A stretch of DNA of 64,000 bases from contig CAVWLB010000008.1 of the NCBI GenBank assembly GCA_963755695.1, positions 186,001 through 250,000 on the forward strand. The letters are read 5' to 3'. The translations under genes and the position numbers were made by a program. The notes under the pieces were generated by a model. The model had not been told where the DNA came from. It worked only from the letters and a program-made list of their open reading frames with translations, and did no database searches. This stretch comes from QHWT01 sp963755695 (GTDB lineage Bacteria > Acidobacteriota > Vicinamibacteria > Vicinamibacterales > 2-12-FULL-66-21). Position 1 is the first letter of the stretch; every line of letters starts with the position of its first letter. Shown here in pieces: positions 1 to 8,458 of the stretch.

Positions 1-409
1 CCGACGAGAACAGGACCAGGCCCGGATGCTCGCGGGAACGCAGCGTCTGGTAGTGCGGGTGCGTAGCGTCCCGGCCGGTGCTCGTGACCAACGTCACGTC
101 GCCGGCCATGATGCGCCACTCCACCTGACCCAGCTCGAGAAATGCCTCGCGCTGAGCGGCGGAATCGCGTGACAGCGGAACGATCACCGTACCTGTGCGC
201 AGCAGCGCCAGGAACGCCGAGACGGTCTCGATTCCGTAGTCCCCTTCGAGGCTGACCACGGCACCCCCGGCGATTCCTTCGTACGCGAACCGTTCGGTCC
301 ACGCAATGACGCGCTCGTGCAGCTCGGCGTAATCGCAGGTGCCCTGCGGCTCCGCGATCGCCAGCGCCTCGCCTCTCGAAACCATTGCGTCGAACAGGAA
401 GTCGATCAT
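1..409 (-). CDS. Acyl-adenylate-forming enzyme (AMP-dependent ligase), N-terminal part
   Basis: The first 136 residues of an ANL-superfamily acyl-CoA or acyl-ACP synthetase; the rest lies outside the window. It begins MIDFLFDAMVSRGEALAI, has the usual N-terminal subdomain (segment LRTGTVIVPLS), and the window edge cuts it at HPGLVLFSS, the start of the Ser/Thr/Gly-rich ATP-binding A3 motif. Family members activate a carboxylic acid as acyl-AMP and pass it to CoA or a phosphopantetheine carrier. Its ATG overlaps the stop of the SDR gene by 4 bp (ATGA), so it is translationally coupled to the ACP and reductase genes. I infer that it loads the neighbouring ACP. The acid substrate cannot be told from this fragment. 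Confidence 0.8.
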   Translation of the reverse strand, partial: MIDFLFDAMVSRGEALAIAEPQGTCDYAELHERVIAWTERFAYEGIAGGAVVSLEGDYGIETVSAFLALLRTGTVIVPLSRDSAAQREAFLELGQVEWRIMAGDVTLVTSTGRDATHPHYQTLRSREHPGLVLFSS

Positions 410-1110
410 CCGTACCCTCCGAGGTACACCACCTGCCCGGTCACCAGGCTGCTCCGCTCGCTGAGAAAGAAGTCGACCACGTTGGCCACATCTTCCGGCT
501 CCGCCCATCGCTGCACCGCCTGCTGATCGACGAGCGTCTGCAGGGTCGTGACCGGCACCGCATTGGTCAGCCTGGTGCGAATCGGCGACGGCCCGACCGA
601 GTTGCAGGTGATGCCGAACGGTCCGAGCTCCTTCGCAGCAATCCGGGTAAACGTTTCAACCGCGCTCTTCGACGCCGCGTAGATCGCCTCGCCCGCCAGC
701 CGCGCCGGCACCGCAATCGTGGTGACGTTGACGATCCGTCCGTGCTTGGCCCGCCGCAGCAGCCGCAGCCCGGCGTGCGTGAGCAGGAACGTGCCGAGCA
801 CGTTCGTCTCGAGCACCTGTCGCGCGGTTGCTGCCGGCGTCAGCGCGATCGCGTTCATCGAGGCAACCCCGGCGTTGTTCACCATCGCGTGCAACGCGCC
901 GAACCGCGTGCGAATTTCCCCGAACATCTGCTCGACTGCCGTGGGGTTGGCCACGTCGGTCGAAAAGTGCACGTATCGGTCGTGCGTGAGCGGCGCCGCA
1001 TGACGCGCGCAACCGGCCACGGTCCAGCCCTTCTCGAGGTAATGCTTCGCCAGGTGCAACCCGATGCCGCTGCTCGACCCCGAGATCAGAATCACCTGGC
1101 CGTTGGTCAT
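406..1110 (-). CDS. SDR-family oxidoreductase (3-oxoacyl-ACP reductase-like)
   Basis: Classical short-chain dehydrogenase of 234 aa. The NAD(P)-binding glycine motif is GSSSGIG near residue 11, NNAG lies mid-protein, and the catalytic Tyr-Lys pair is in YAASKSA. Length and motifs fit the FabG-like group. The gene overlaps the upstream ACP gene (ATG inside its stop) and the downstream adenylating enzyme. That context favours reduction of an ACP-bound 3-oxoacyl group to a 3-hydroxyacyl group used to decorate an amino sugar. A sugar dehydrogenase role remains possible because SDRs are versatile. Confidence 0.82.
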   Translation of the reverse strand: MTNGQVILISGSSSGIGLHLAKHYLEKGWTVAGCARHAAPLTHDRYVHFSTDVANPTAVEQMFGEIRTRFGALHAMVNNAGVASMNAIALTPAATARQVLETNVLGTFLLTHAGLRLLRRAKHGRIVNVTTIAVPARLAGEAIYAASKSAVETFTRIAAKELGPFGITCNSVGPSPIRTRLTNAVPVTTLQTLVDQQAVQRWAEPEDVANVVDFFLSERSSLVTGQVVYLGGYG

Positions 1111-1406
1111 GCCGGCTCGCGCAGCAGCTCGGTCATGAACGTGACCAGCTCGGGCACGTCACGAAACGGACTCCGCTTCCGCGACATGGCCCGGGCGTCG
1201 CTCAGCGTCAGGTTGACCCCAACCTCCGCCAGGCCATCCTCGATGTCCATCAGCAGGCTGACCAGGCCGAGAGAATCGAGCGGGCTTCCAGGGCCGAAGA
1301 TCGGCGCCTGCGGTCCAATCGCCAACTGCGCGTCATCCGGCCGGTTCAAATTGGCGGCGGTGATTGCCGCAAGCACGATGTCCTGGAGTTCAGCTGTCGC
1401 GACCAT
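1107..1406 (-). CDS. Acyl carrier protein
   Basis: Stand-alone carrier protein of 99 aa. The phosphopantetheine attachment site is the Ser of SPLDSLGLVSLLMDIED (about Ser45), followed by a typical helix II. I chose the ATG at 1406 because a strong purine-rich site (AAGGGGGAAG) lies just upstream; a longer reading to 1445 would overlap the preceding aminotransferase gene. The sequence differs from housekeeping AcpP (no DSLDTVEL) and resembles specialised carriers. It sits between a sugar aminotransferase and a reductase/ligase pair, so it probably carries an acyl group for N-acylation of a sugar. Confidence 0.85.
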   Translation of the reverse strand: MVATAELQDIVLAAITAANLNRPDDAQLAIGPQAPIFGPGSPLDSLGLVSLLMDIEDGLAEVGVNLTLSDARAMSRKRSPFRDVPELVTFMTELLREPA

Positions 1407-1425
1407 GTGAGCTTCCCCCTTCTTG

Positions 1426-2643
1426 TCAGACCGCACAGAGAGCAACCGCCGCCGCGAGCGCGTCGACGACCTCGTCCTGGTCGACGTCGGTCATCTGCGG
1501 AAACAGCGGCAGAATCAGACCGTGCCGTGTCGCCCGCTCGGAGTTCACCAGCGCCCGGCAACGTTGCGGCCCGCAGACGCACGACATCGGTCCGCGTTTC
1601 TCGCAGTGCCAGGGTTCGGTCGCGTACGCGGATTCCTGGTGCGCGCACATGACCCCGCGTCGGGTCGCCACGCCGCGGTCGAGCATCGTCTGCATCACCG
1701 CGCGTTGATCGACGTTGTGCGGAAGGCGGACACAGAAACTTTGCCAGTTCGATCGCGCCCAGACCGGCTCGACTGGTAGGGCCACCTGCGGCACACGCCC
1801 TGCGATTCGTTCGCGGTAGCGATCCGCGAGTTCGCGCCGGCGCGCGATGATCTCCGGCAGACGTTCGAGCTGCTCGCGCCCGATGGCTGCCTGGATATCG
1901 GTCATGCGGTAGTTGTAGCCGAGCGTCGGGTACTCCTCGAACGACACGGCAGTCGACTGGTGCCGCACGGTGTCGGGAATGCTCATGCCATGCTGCCGCC
2001 ACAACCGGAACTGACGATCCCACTCGGCGTGACGGGTGGTGATCATTCCGCCGTCGCCAGTGGTGATGACCTTGCGCGGATGAAACGAGAAGCACGCGAC
2101 GTCGCCGTGCGGACGGCCAATCGATTCCCAGCGACCCTCCCACAGGACTTCACTGCCCGCGGCGCACGCGGCGTCTTCGACCAGCGGCAGGTAGCGCCGC
2201 TTGGCGATTGCCACCAGCTTCGCGAGATCGCACGGCATTCCGAGCTGGTGGACCGCGAGGATCGCGCGCGTGCGCGGGCCGATTGCCGCTTCCACGCGCG
2301 AGGCGTCGATATTGAACGTGCCCTCGGCGATGTCGACGAAGACCGGAATCGCGCTGCAGTACCGAATCGCGTTCGCGCTTGCGATGAAGGAATGGCTGAC
2401 GGTGATCACCTCGTCGCCGGGACCCACACCGGCCGCCCGGAGGGCGAGATGGAGCGCCGTCGTGCAGTTCGACACCGCACACGCGTGGGGCGCGCCGACT
2501 GCGGCAGCAAAGCTGCGCTCGAACGCCTGCACCTCCGGGCCCTGGGTGACCCATCCTGACATCACCGCACGGCCGGCGGCTTCGGCCTCGCGCCGATCGA
2601 GGACCGGCCGCGCCACGGGAATTGCCTGCCGAACGACGCTCAT
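1426..2643 (-). CDS. DegT/DnrJ/EryC1-family sugar aminotransferase
   Basis: PLP-dependent aminotransferase of 405 aa (fold type I) acting on keto-sugar nucleotides. The PLP lysine lies in FSFHPRKVITTGDGG, and the N-terminal VMSGWVTQGPEV and mid-protein LAVHQLGMPCDL segments are typical. The ATG at 2643 overlaps the upstream epimerase stop by 4 bp. Odd feature: near the C-terminus a segment with four cysteines (WHCEKRGPMSCVCGPQRC) replaces the usual short loop before the conserved LPLFPQMT motif. It could bind a metal or be a lineage insert. Substrate unknown; a 4-keto-6-deoxy sugar is the common case for this family. Confidence 0.88.
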   Translation of the reverse strand: MSVVRQAIPVARPVLDRREAEAAGRAVMSGWVTQGPEVQAFERSFAAAVGAPHACAVSNCTTALHLALRAAGVGPGDEVITVSHSFIASANAIRYCSAIPVFVDIAEGTFNIDASRVEAAIGPRTRAILAVHQLGMPCDLAKLVAIAKRRYLPLVEDAACAAGSEVLWEGRWESIGRPHGDVACFSFHPRKVITTGDGGMITTRHAEWDRQFRLWRQHGMSIPDTVRHQSTAVSFEEYPTLGYNYRMTDIQAAIGREQLERLPEIIARRRELADRYRERIAGRVPQVALPVEPVWARSNWQSFCVRLPHNVDQRAVMQTMLDRGVATRRGVMCAHQESAYATEPWHCEKRGPMSCVCGPQRCRALVNSERATRHGLILPLFPQMTDVDQDEVVDALAAAVALCAV

Positions 2644-3617
2644 GCGCCTATCTCCTGGCAGCGCTCGGCCTGCCACCAGGCAACCAGCGACTGCAGTCCT
2701 TCTTCGAGAGTGATGCTGGCTTCGAAACCAAGCTGCTCCCTTGCAGCGCTCGTACTCGCGAGCCGGCGCGGCACGGGATTCACCTTGCGAGCCGGCGCGT
2801 GCTCGGGTGCCAGCGTCGATCCCATCACCTGGAGCAGCATGTCGAGAAGCATGTTCAGGCTGGTCTCGGTCCCACTCGCGACGTTGAACACCTGGTCAGT
2901 CGTCGGCGCGATCGCCGCGAGCAGATTGGCGCGGGCGATGTCCTTCACGTGCACGAAGTCCATCGTTTGCATCCCGTCGCCGAAGATGACCGGCGCCTGA
3001 CCGGCGGCGATGGCCGTCATCCACCTGATGAGAACTTCCGTATACGCGCCGGTCATGTCCATGCGAGGCCCGTACACGTTGAAGTAGCGCAGCGCGATGT
3101 AATCGAGCCCGTACATGTCGTGGAAGCTGCGCAGCATGCCTTCGTTGAAGGCCTTCGCCGCGCCGTAGAGCGTCCGGTTGTTGTATGGGTGGTGCGCTTC
3201 GGTCGTTGGAAAGGCGTCTGCCATCCCGTAGACGGATGCCGAAGATGCGGCAACCACGCGGCGGACGCGCGCCTTGACGGCTGCTTCGAGAACGTTGAAC
3301 GTGCCGGTCGCGAGCACGTCCATGGCAAGGCGAGGCTCGTCTGCGCAGAGCGTGATGCGGATTGCCGCCTGATGGAACAGGACTCCCACACCCTGCATCG
3401 CCGCTTCGACCGCCTCACGGTCGCGGATGTCGCCGTCGATGATCGTCAGACGTCCCGTCGCCGCCGCCTGGTCGAGATTCGAGCGCTTTCCACGGACGAA
3501 GTTGTCGAGAACGACAACCTCGAGCTCGGGATACGTCTCGAGCAGCAGGTCGGCGATATGCGATCCAATCAGTCCCGCGCCGCCGGTGATCAGCGCGCGT
3601 TCCCGGTAAAATGTCAC
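2640..3617 (-). CDS. NAD-dependent sugar-nucleotide epimerase/dehydratase
   Basis: Extended SDR of 325 aa. The Rossmann motif ITGGAGLIGSH is at residues 10-20, the Ser-Tyr-Lys triad appears as SSASVYG and YGAAK, and RYFNVYGPRMDMTGAYTEV is typical of UDP-glucose/UDP-GlcNAc 4-epimerase-like enzymes. The start is GTG at 3617, overlapping the upstream acyltransferase stop (GTGA). It belongs to the glycan operon and probably supplies a sugar nucleotide to it. GalE-like versus WbpP-like specificity cannot be decided by eye. Confidence 0.88.
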   Translation of the reverse strand: MTFYRERALITGGAGLIGSHIADLLLETYPELEVVVLDNFVRGKRSNLDQAAATGRLTIIDGDIRDREAVEAAMQGVGVLFHQAAIRITLCADEPRLAMDVLATGTFNVLEAAVKARVRRVVAASSASVYGMADAFPTTEAHHPYNNRTLYGAAKAFNEGMLRSFHDMYGLDYIALRYFNVYGPRMDMTGAYTEVLIRWMTAIAAGQAPVIFGDGMQTMDFVHVKDIARANLLAAIAPTTDQVFNVASGTETSLNMLLDMLLQVMGSTLAPEHAPARKVNPVPRRLASTSAAREQLGFEASITLEEGLQSLVAWWQAERCQEIGA

Positions 3618-4345
3618 AGTTGACTCCCGTGCTCAGCGCCAGCCATCAGCTGCTGGCTTTCCCGCGTTTCTTCCGGTGTGCGCCACCGCACGAAGCGTGC
3701 TGGCACGCCGGCGACGATCGCGAATGGTTCGACGTCTTTGGTGACCACCGCTCCGGCGCCGACAATGGCACCGCGACCGACGGTCACTCCCGGCAGCAGC
3801 ACCGCGCGCGTGCCGATATCGGCCCACGCTTCTACCCGCACCGGACGGATCTCGAGGTCGGTGCGGATGATCGGCACTTCGAGCGGTAGTCCGGTGTGTG
3901 ACGAGCCGAGAATGCTGGCACCCGGTCCCCAGCCGACGTACTCCTCGAGCACGAGATCGCGCGCGTCGAGATACGCCTGGGGACCGATCCACACGTGGTC
4001 GCCGATCTCGCAGCGGCCGTCGAAGCGGCCCTGAAGAAAGGCGCCGCTGCACACCCGAACCCCGTAGCCGAAGCTGAAGGTGTTCAGGTGAAGAAAACCG
4101 GCTCCAGGAGCGATGTTCAGCCCCTCGCCGGCCCGGTGAGCCGCTGCGCGCCAGATGGCTTCACGCATGAGAGCGCTGACGCGGTCAGTGCCGTGTGCGA
4201 AGCGCCCATAGAGCTCATTCAGCCCGTCGTAGCCAAGCTCTGTGCGCAGCCAACCCACCAGAGGTTCCACACACGCGGCGCTGGTCGGACGCTGCCTGCC
4301 GTGGACCGCCGCCACGATGCGCGCCGCACGTGTGTCAGATGACAT
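3614..4345 (-). CDS. Left-handed beta-helix (hexapeptide repeat) acyltransferase
   Basis: Protein of 243 aa. The C-terminal two thirds are hexapeptide repeats, with an active-site His probably in GSSHTGLPLEV and the standard end TVGRGAIVGAGAVVTKDVEPFAIVAGVPARFVRW split over coils. The ~90-residue N-terminal part is helical and poorly conserved. The ATG at 4345 is preferred over an upstream in-frame ATG at 4375 because it leaves only an 11 bp overlap with the upstream aminotransferase. It is an O- or N-acyltransferase for sugars; the donor is acetyl-CoA in most relatives, but the nearby ACP makes an acyl-ACP donor possible. Confidence 0.85.
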   Translation of the reverse strand: MSSDTRAARIVAAVHGRQRPTSAACVEPLVGWLRTELGYDGLNELYGRFAHGTDRVSALMREAIWRAAAHRAGEGLNIAPGAGFLHLNTFSFGYGVRVCSGAFLQGRFDGRCEIGDHVWIGPQAYLDARDLVLEEYVGWGPGASILGSSHTGLPLEVPIIRTDLEIRPVRVEAWADIGTRAVLLPGVTVGRGAIVGAGAVVTKDVEPFAIVAGVPARFVRWRTPEETRESQQLMAGAEHGSQL

Positions 4346-5435
4346 AGGCCTCCTGCAGCACGCCGCAGACTTCATCGATCTGCGTGCGGGTCATTTCCGG
4401 GAACATGGGGAGCGACAGGACCTCGTTGGCCGCCCGCTCCGATTCGGGGAACTGCCCGCGCACGTACCCCAGATCGGCGTAGGCAGTCTGCAGGTGCACC
4501 GGAATGGGATAGTGAATCCCGCTCTGAACCCCGTACGCCTTGAGCTGACGCTGCAGCGATTCGCGCTCCGGCACGCGGATCGCGAACACGTGATAGACGT
4601 GACGCGAGTAAGACTTCTCGACGGGCAGTGAGAGCCCGCTCTCCCGGAGCACTTCCTGATACGCCGCCGCGTGCGTCCGACGCAGCTCCGTCCAGCGCTC
4701 GAGGTGACGCAGCTTGACCCGGAGGATGCTGCCCTGGAGCCCCTCCATGCGGTAATTGAATCCCTTCAGCACGTGCTGATATCGCTGCTCCTGCCCCCAG
4801 TCGCGCAGCATCCGCATCTTGCGCGCCTGCTCGGCGTCGTTGGTGACGGCCAGGCCGCCCTCGCCATAGGCACCGAGGTTCTTCCCCGGATAGAAGCTGA
4901 AGCAGCCGGAATCGCCGATCGGCCCGACCTTGCGGCCCTTGTATTCCGACCCGTGCGCCTGGCACGCGTCCTCGATCACTCTCAGGCCGTGGCGGCGCGC
5001 GATGGCAAGAAGGGAATCGAGGTCGGCCGGCTGCCCGTAGAGGTGCACCGGCAGGATCGCTCGGGTCCGCGGCGTGATTGCCGCTTCCACCTGCGCCGGA
5101 TCCATCGTGAGCGAATCCGGAGTGACGTCGACGAAGACCGGCGTTGCTCCGGTGTAGACGATGGCCGCGGTGGTGGCGACGAACGTGAACGGCACCGTGA
5201 TGACTTCGGTTCCAGGCCCGACACCGGCAGCCAGGAGCGCCAAATGCAGGGCGCTCGTTCCCGAGTTGGTGGCGACGGCATGGTTCGCCCCGACGTACTT
5301 GGCGAACTCGTCTTCGAACGCCTCCACCTCGCTGCCGAGGACGAACTCGGCCGACTCGAGCACCCGCAGGACCGCCTGGTCGATTTCCGGCTTGATCGAT
5401 CGGTACTGGGCCTTGAGATCACAATAGGGAATCAT
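4335..5435 (-). CDS. WbpE-like UDP-sugar 3-aminotransferase (DegT family)
   Basis: PLP aminotransferase of 366 aa. The start MIPYCDLKAQYRSIKPEID and the PLP lysine region SFYPGKNLGAYGEGG are characteristic of the FdtB/WbpE 3-aminotransferase branch. The ATG at 5435 overlaps the stop of the upstream oxidoreductase by 4 bp. Next to a WbpB-like oxidoreductase and a WbpD-like acetyltransferase, the likely step is transamination of a UDP-3-keto-GlcNAcA type sugar. WbpA (UDP-GlcNAc 6-dehydrogenase) is not in the window, so the exact substrate is inferred. Confidence 0.87.
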   Translation of the reverse strand: MIPYCDLKAQYRSIKPEIDQAVLRVLESAEFVLGSEVEAFEDEFAKYVGANHAVATNSGTSALHLALLAAGVGPGTEVITVPFTFVATTAAIVYTGATPVFVDVTPDSLTMDPAQVEAAITPRTRAILPVHLYGQPADLDSLLAIARRHGLRVIEDACQAHGSEYKGRKVGPIGDSGCFSFYPGKNLGAYGEGGLAVTNDAEQARKMRMLRDWGQEQRYQHVLKGFNYRMEGLQGSILRVKLRHLERWTELRRTHAAAYQEVLRESGLSLPVEKSYSRHVYHVFAIRVPERESLQRQLKAYGVQSGIHYPIPVHLQTAYADLGYVRGQFPESERAANEVLSLPMFPEMTRTQIDEVCGVLQEAYVI

Positions 5436-6481
5436 GCGACACGCCTTTCTGCGTGGAGTTCGATCGCGCGCCCGCGCTGTCGCAGAGACTGGCTGGCCGC
5501 TTCGAGGATCTGGACGACGCGAAGTCCGGACGCGGCATTCGCAATCGGCTGCCGGCCCTGGTCGATACATTCGAGGAAATGGCGCATCTCGACGGTGAGT
5601 GCTTCCGTCATGTCGAGCTGCGGCGCCCACATGTCGCCGGCGCGATAGCCGACCAGCATCTGGTAATTGGGCGTGCTTGCGGCATTGACGTCGTGACCGG
5701 CGCCGTTGACCGTGATGCCCTTGTCGTAGACCTTGATCTTCTCGCTGGGCTCGAGATCGTCGTAGACGATCATCTTGCGGCTGCCGCCGATCAGCGTGCG
5801 GCGCACCTTCACCGGCGCCAGCCAGTTCACGTGCACATGGGCGATCAGCGGCACATCGAAGAACAGGGTCAGATAGGCGATGTTCTCCGGCTGGCCGGTG
5901 ACGTGGCCGAGGCCGGTCGCCGATACCGCAACCGGGCGCAACGGCAGCACGTAATCGATGATCGACAGATCGTGCACCGCGAGGTCCCACACGACGTTGA
6001 CGTCGTGCTGGAACAGCCCGAGATTCACCCGCACCGAATCGTAGTAATAGATGTCGCCGAGGCCGTCGCCGGCAACCAGCTCGCGGATCTTTCGCACTGC
6101 GCCGGTATAGACGAAGGTGTGGTCGACCACGAGCACCAGGTTGCGCCGATCGGCCTCTTCCATGAGGTGCAGCGCGTGCGCACTGTTCATCGCCATCGGC
6201 TTCTCGACGAGCACGTGCTTGCCGGCACGCAGCGCTTGCAGCGCCAGCTCGTAGTGAGTGGAGACGGGCGTGGCAATGACCACCGCGTCGACGCGCGGAT
6301 TGGTCAACACCTCGCTCACGCGCGTCGTGGTCTTGATGCCGGGATAGCGCGCCGTCGCGCCCGCCAGCCGCTCGGGACGCAGATCGCTGATCGCAACCAG
6401 GTCGCCGTCGCGTTGCTCACGAACGTTCCGGGCGATATTCGGTCCCCAATAGCCGTAGCCGATGACTCCGACACCAATCAC
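5432..6481 (-). CDS. WbpB-like Gfo/Idh/MocA oxidoreductase
   Basis: NAD-dependent sugar oxidoreductase of 349 aa. The Rossmann motif GVIGYGYWGPN is at the N-terminus, and EKPMAMNSAHA carries the catalytic Lys of the family. The start is GTG at 6481, with a strong AGGAGGGG site 6 bp upstream. With the WbpE-like and WbpD-like genes it would oxidise the sugar C3 hydroxyl before transamination and acetylation. It is separated from the WbpD-like gene by ~210 bp of word repeats, which is unusual in an operon otherwise built from overlapping genes. Confidence 0.87.
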   Translation of the reverse strand: MIGVGVIGYGYWGPNIARNVREQRDGDLVAISDLRPERLAGATARYPGIKTTTRVSEVLTNPRVDAVVIATPVSTHYELALQALRAGKHVLVEKPMAMNSAHALHLMEEADRRNLVLVVDHTFVYTGAVRKIRELVAGDGLGDIYYYDSVRVNLGLFQHDVNVVWDLAVHDLSIIDYVLPLRPVAVSATGLGHVTGQPENIAYLTLFFDVPLIAHVHVNWLAPVKVRRTLIGGSRKMIVYDDLEPSEKIKVYDKGITVNGAGHDVNAASTPNYQMLVGYRAGDMWAPQLDMTEALTVEMRHFLECIDQGRQPIANAASGLRVVQILEAASQSLRQRGRAIELHAERRVA

Positions 6482-6559
6482 GATCCCCTCCTATCAATCA
6501 GCCTGCTTGCCTGCCCGCCGGAGCGCGCGCGACTTGCGCTCCGCGAGCGGAGGCAGGTC

Positions 6560-6745
6560 GGTTGCCGGAGGACGGTTGTCGGAAAGCAGTGGTCGGAAGC
6601 ATCCCGGCTTCCCAACTCCGCCCTCCGTCAACCACCCTCCGCCAACCGCCTCCCTCAACCGTCCTCCGCCGCTCGATCTCCAGTTCCAGCTACTGGTTTC
6701 CAGTCATTGGCAACTGGTAGCCGGTGACTGGGGACTGCTGGTTGG
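6560..6745 (+). repeat. Two adjacent degenerate word-repeat blocks between wbpB-like and wbpD-like genes
   Basis: The first block repeats a GGTTG/CGGAGGA word, then its complement (CAACC/TCCTCCG). GGAGGACGGTTG at 6567-6578 is exactly complementary to 6656-6667. The second block (about 6680-6745) repeats CCAGT/ACTGG words. The second block also codes for the last residues of the WbpD-like protein. No ORF with coding character fills the gap 6482-6689. This is one of several such loci in the window, each with its own word. Confidence 0.75.
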
Positions 6746-7220
6746 GTAACGAATTGGTCGCGTAGCGCAGCACTCTGGCCGGAACGCCCGCGACAATGGC
6801 TCCGGGCGGCACGTCGCTGACCACCACCGCGCCGGCGCCGATCAACGCGCCCTCGCCGATCCGCACGCCGCCAAGGATCGTGGCGTTGGTGCCGATCGCC
6901 GCCCGCGACTCCACCAGCGTCGGCACCATGGTCCAGTCGCTGGGACCGCGCATCGAGTCGTCGGCGTTCACCGCCTGTGGAAACAGGTCGTTGATGAACA
7001 TGACGCCGTGGCCGACGAAGACCCCGTCGCCAATCGTCACCCCCGAGCAGATGAACGAGTGGCTCGAGATCTTGCAGTTCTTGCCGATCACCGCGTCCGA
7101 CTGGATCTCGACGAACGCGCCGATCTTCGTGTTGTCGCCAATCGTGCAGCCGTAGAGATTCACCAGCTGGGGCTGCGGGATCGCGACGCCTTCGCCCAGG
7201 ACCACGCTTTCCGAAATCAT
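6690..7220 (-). CDS. WbpD-like UDP-sugar N-acetyltransferase
   Basis: Left-handed beta-helix acyltransferase of 176 aa. Repeats begin at residue 5 (VVLGEGV), and the central SSHSFICSGVTIGDGVFVGH and the end GAIVAGVPARVLRY match the WbpD/3-acetamido-transferase group. Its ATG overlaps the wzt stop (ATGA). The C-terminal tail after RVLRY (NSLPNQQSP, YQLPMTGNQ) is not like the family and is encoded by ACTGG-type word-repeat DNA, so the repeat has probably run into the gene's 3' end. Expected reaction: acetylation of the C3 amine made by the WbpE-like enzyme. Confidence 0.86.
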   Translation of the reverse strand: MISESVVLGEGVAIPQPQLVNLYGCTIGDNTKIGAFVEIQSDAVIGKNCKISSHSFICSGVTIGDGVFVGHGVMFINDLFPQAVNADDSMRGPSDWTMVPTLVESRAAIGTNATILGGVRIGEGALIGAGAVVVSDVPPGAIVAGVPARVLRYATNSLPNQQSPVTGYQLPMTGNQ

Positions 7221-8458
7221 TCGAGACCTCCACCGGCGGACACCCCCGCCGAAACCGGTTCATAGGATTCGTGCCGCCACGCGCGCTCGAGGTGCACCAG
7301 GCCGAGATCGCGCTCGTCGGAGGCAACTGAAAATGGATACGCGCGGTGCTGTACGTCGAGTGGTCCCAGTCCCTGCGCATCGAGAATCCCGACCGAGATC
7401 ACGTAACAGCCGGGAAGCAGCGACAGCCGCGGAAACGCGAGGTCCACTGCGCCCGCTCCGGACAGCACTCCGAAGTCGCGGCGATCCATGCGGCTATTGA
7501 TCCCGGCGCAATACACGCCGTCGGCGCTGTAGATGTCGACAGCGAAGTGTCCCCGCACCGGGCGACGCGCCTCGTACCCGATCCGGACCGTCAGCCGCGA
7601 CGATGCGGCAAACACCGCGGCGTCGTTCTGGCGATGGTCGAGCAGCTGTACGCGACCGATCTTGATGTCGCGGGCATCGTGTTCCGCGACCGGCGCGGTG
7701 CGGGTCCACGGCACGCGGCGGTACTCCGCGACGCCGGTGTTCGGCTCGCCGTCGAACAGCACCGTGCCGTGATCCACCACCATCACCCGGGTGCAGAGCT
7801 GGAGAACCGCCGGCAGGTTGTGCGACACGAAGACGATCGGCGTTCCCCGCGCAATCAATTGCCGCATCCGGTCGACGCACTGCTGCTGAAATCCGGCGTC
7901 GCCGACGCTCAGCACTTCGTCGACCAGCAGAACGTCGGGATCGAGGTGCGCGGCAATCGAAAACCCGAGCCGCGCGTTCATGCCCGACGAGTAGCGCTTC
8001 ACCGGGGTGTCGATGAACTCGCCGATCCCCGAGAAGTCGACGATGTCGTCGAACTTCCGGGCGATCTCCGCGCGGCGCATGCCCATGATGGCGCCCTGCA
8101 GGAGCACGTTCTCGCGTCCCGTGAGATCCGGATGGAACGCCGCCGCCACTTCGATGAGTGAACCGACGCGTCCCCGCAGCACGCAGCGGCCGCTGGTCGG
8201 TCTGAGGATCCGGCTGAGCATCTTCAACAGCGTCGACTTGCCCGCCCCGTTCGGACCGATGATGCCGAGCGCTTCACCTGGATTCACGGTGAACGACAGA
8301 TCCCGCAACGCCCAGAACTCCTCGGCCCGAAGTTCCGCCGGCTGCGGCCGGAACGCGCGGCGAACCAGCGACGGCACGAGATCCCGGAGGGTGTCGTGCC
8401 GCTCGCCGCGACGGAACTTCTTCCAGACGTGTTCGACGACGACCGCTGACGGTGCCAT
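7217..8458 (-). CDS. wzt: O-antigen/polysaccharide ABC exporter, ATP-binding subunit (Wzt-like)
   Basis: Protein of 413 aa. The nucleotide-binding domain (about 1-250) has Walker A GPNGAGKST, signature YSSGM and Walker B VLLVDEVLSVGD. The C-terminal ~150 residues form the extra domain that Wzt proteins use to recognise the polysaccharide end. It ends one base before the permease gene begins, so the two subunits are made together. Function: ATP-driven export of an undecaprenyl-linked glycan across the inner membrane. The presence of the C-terminal domain suggests a glycan with a specific non-reducing-end cap. Confidence 0.92.
   Translation of the reverse strand: MAPSAVVVEHVWKKFRRGERHDTLRDLVPSLVRRAFRPQPAELRAEEFWALRDLSFTVNPGEALGIIGPNGAGKSTLLKMLSRILRPTSGRCVLRGRVGSLIEVAAAFHPDLTGRENVLLQGAIMGMRRAEIARKFDDIVDFSGIGEFIDTPVKRYSSGMNARLGFSIAAHLDPDVLLVDEVLSVGDAGFQQQCVDRMRQLIARGTPIVFVSHNLPAVLQLCTRVMVVDHGTVLFDGEPNTGVAEYRRVPWTRTAPVAEHDARDIKIGRVQLLDHRQNDAAVFAASSRLTVRIGYEARRPVRGHFAVDIYSADGVYCAGINSRMDRRDFGVLSGAGAVDLAFPRLSLLPGCYVISVGILDAQGLGPLDVQHRAYPFSVASDERDLGLVHLERAWRHESYEPVSAGVSAGGGLE

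Noticed and set aside
2622..3623. Long plus-strand ORF opposite the epimerase, and similar long antisense ORFs (for example 35465-36940 and 56503-58596)
   Set aside because: No domain signal, composition of antisense GC-rich shadows, and they lie over well-supported genes.
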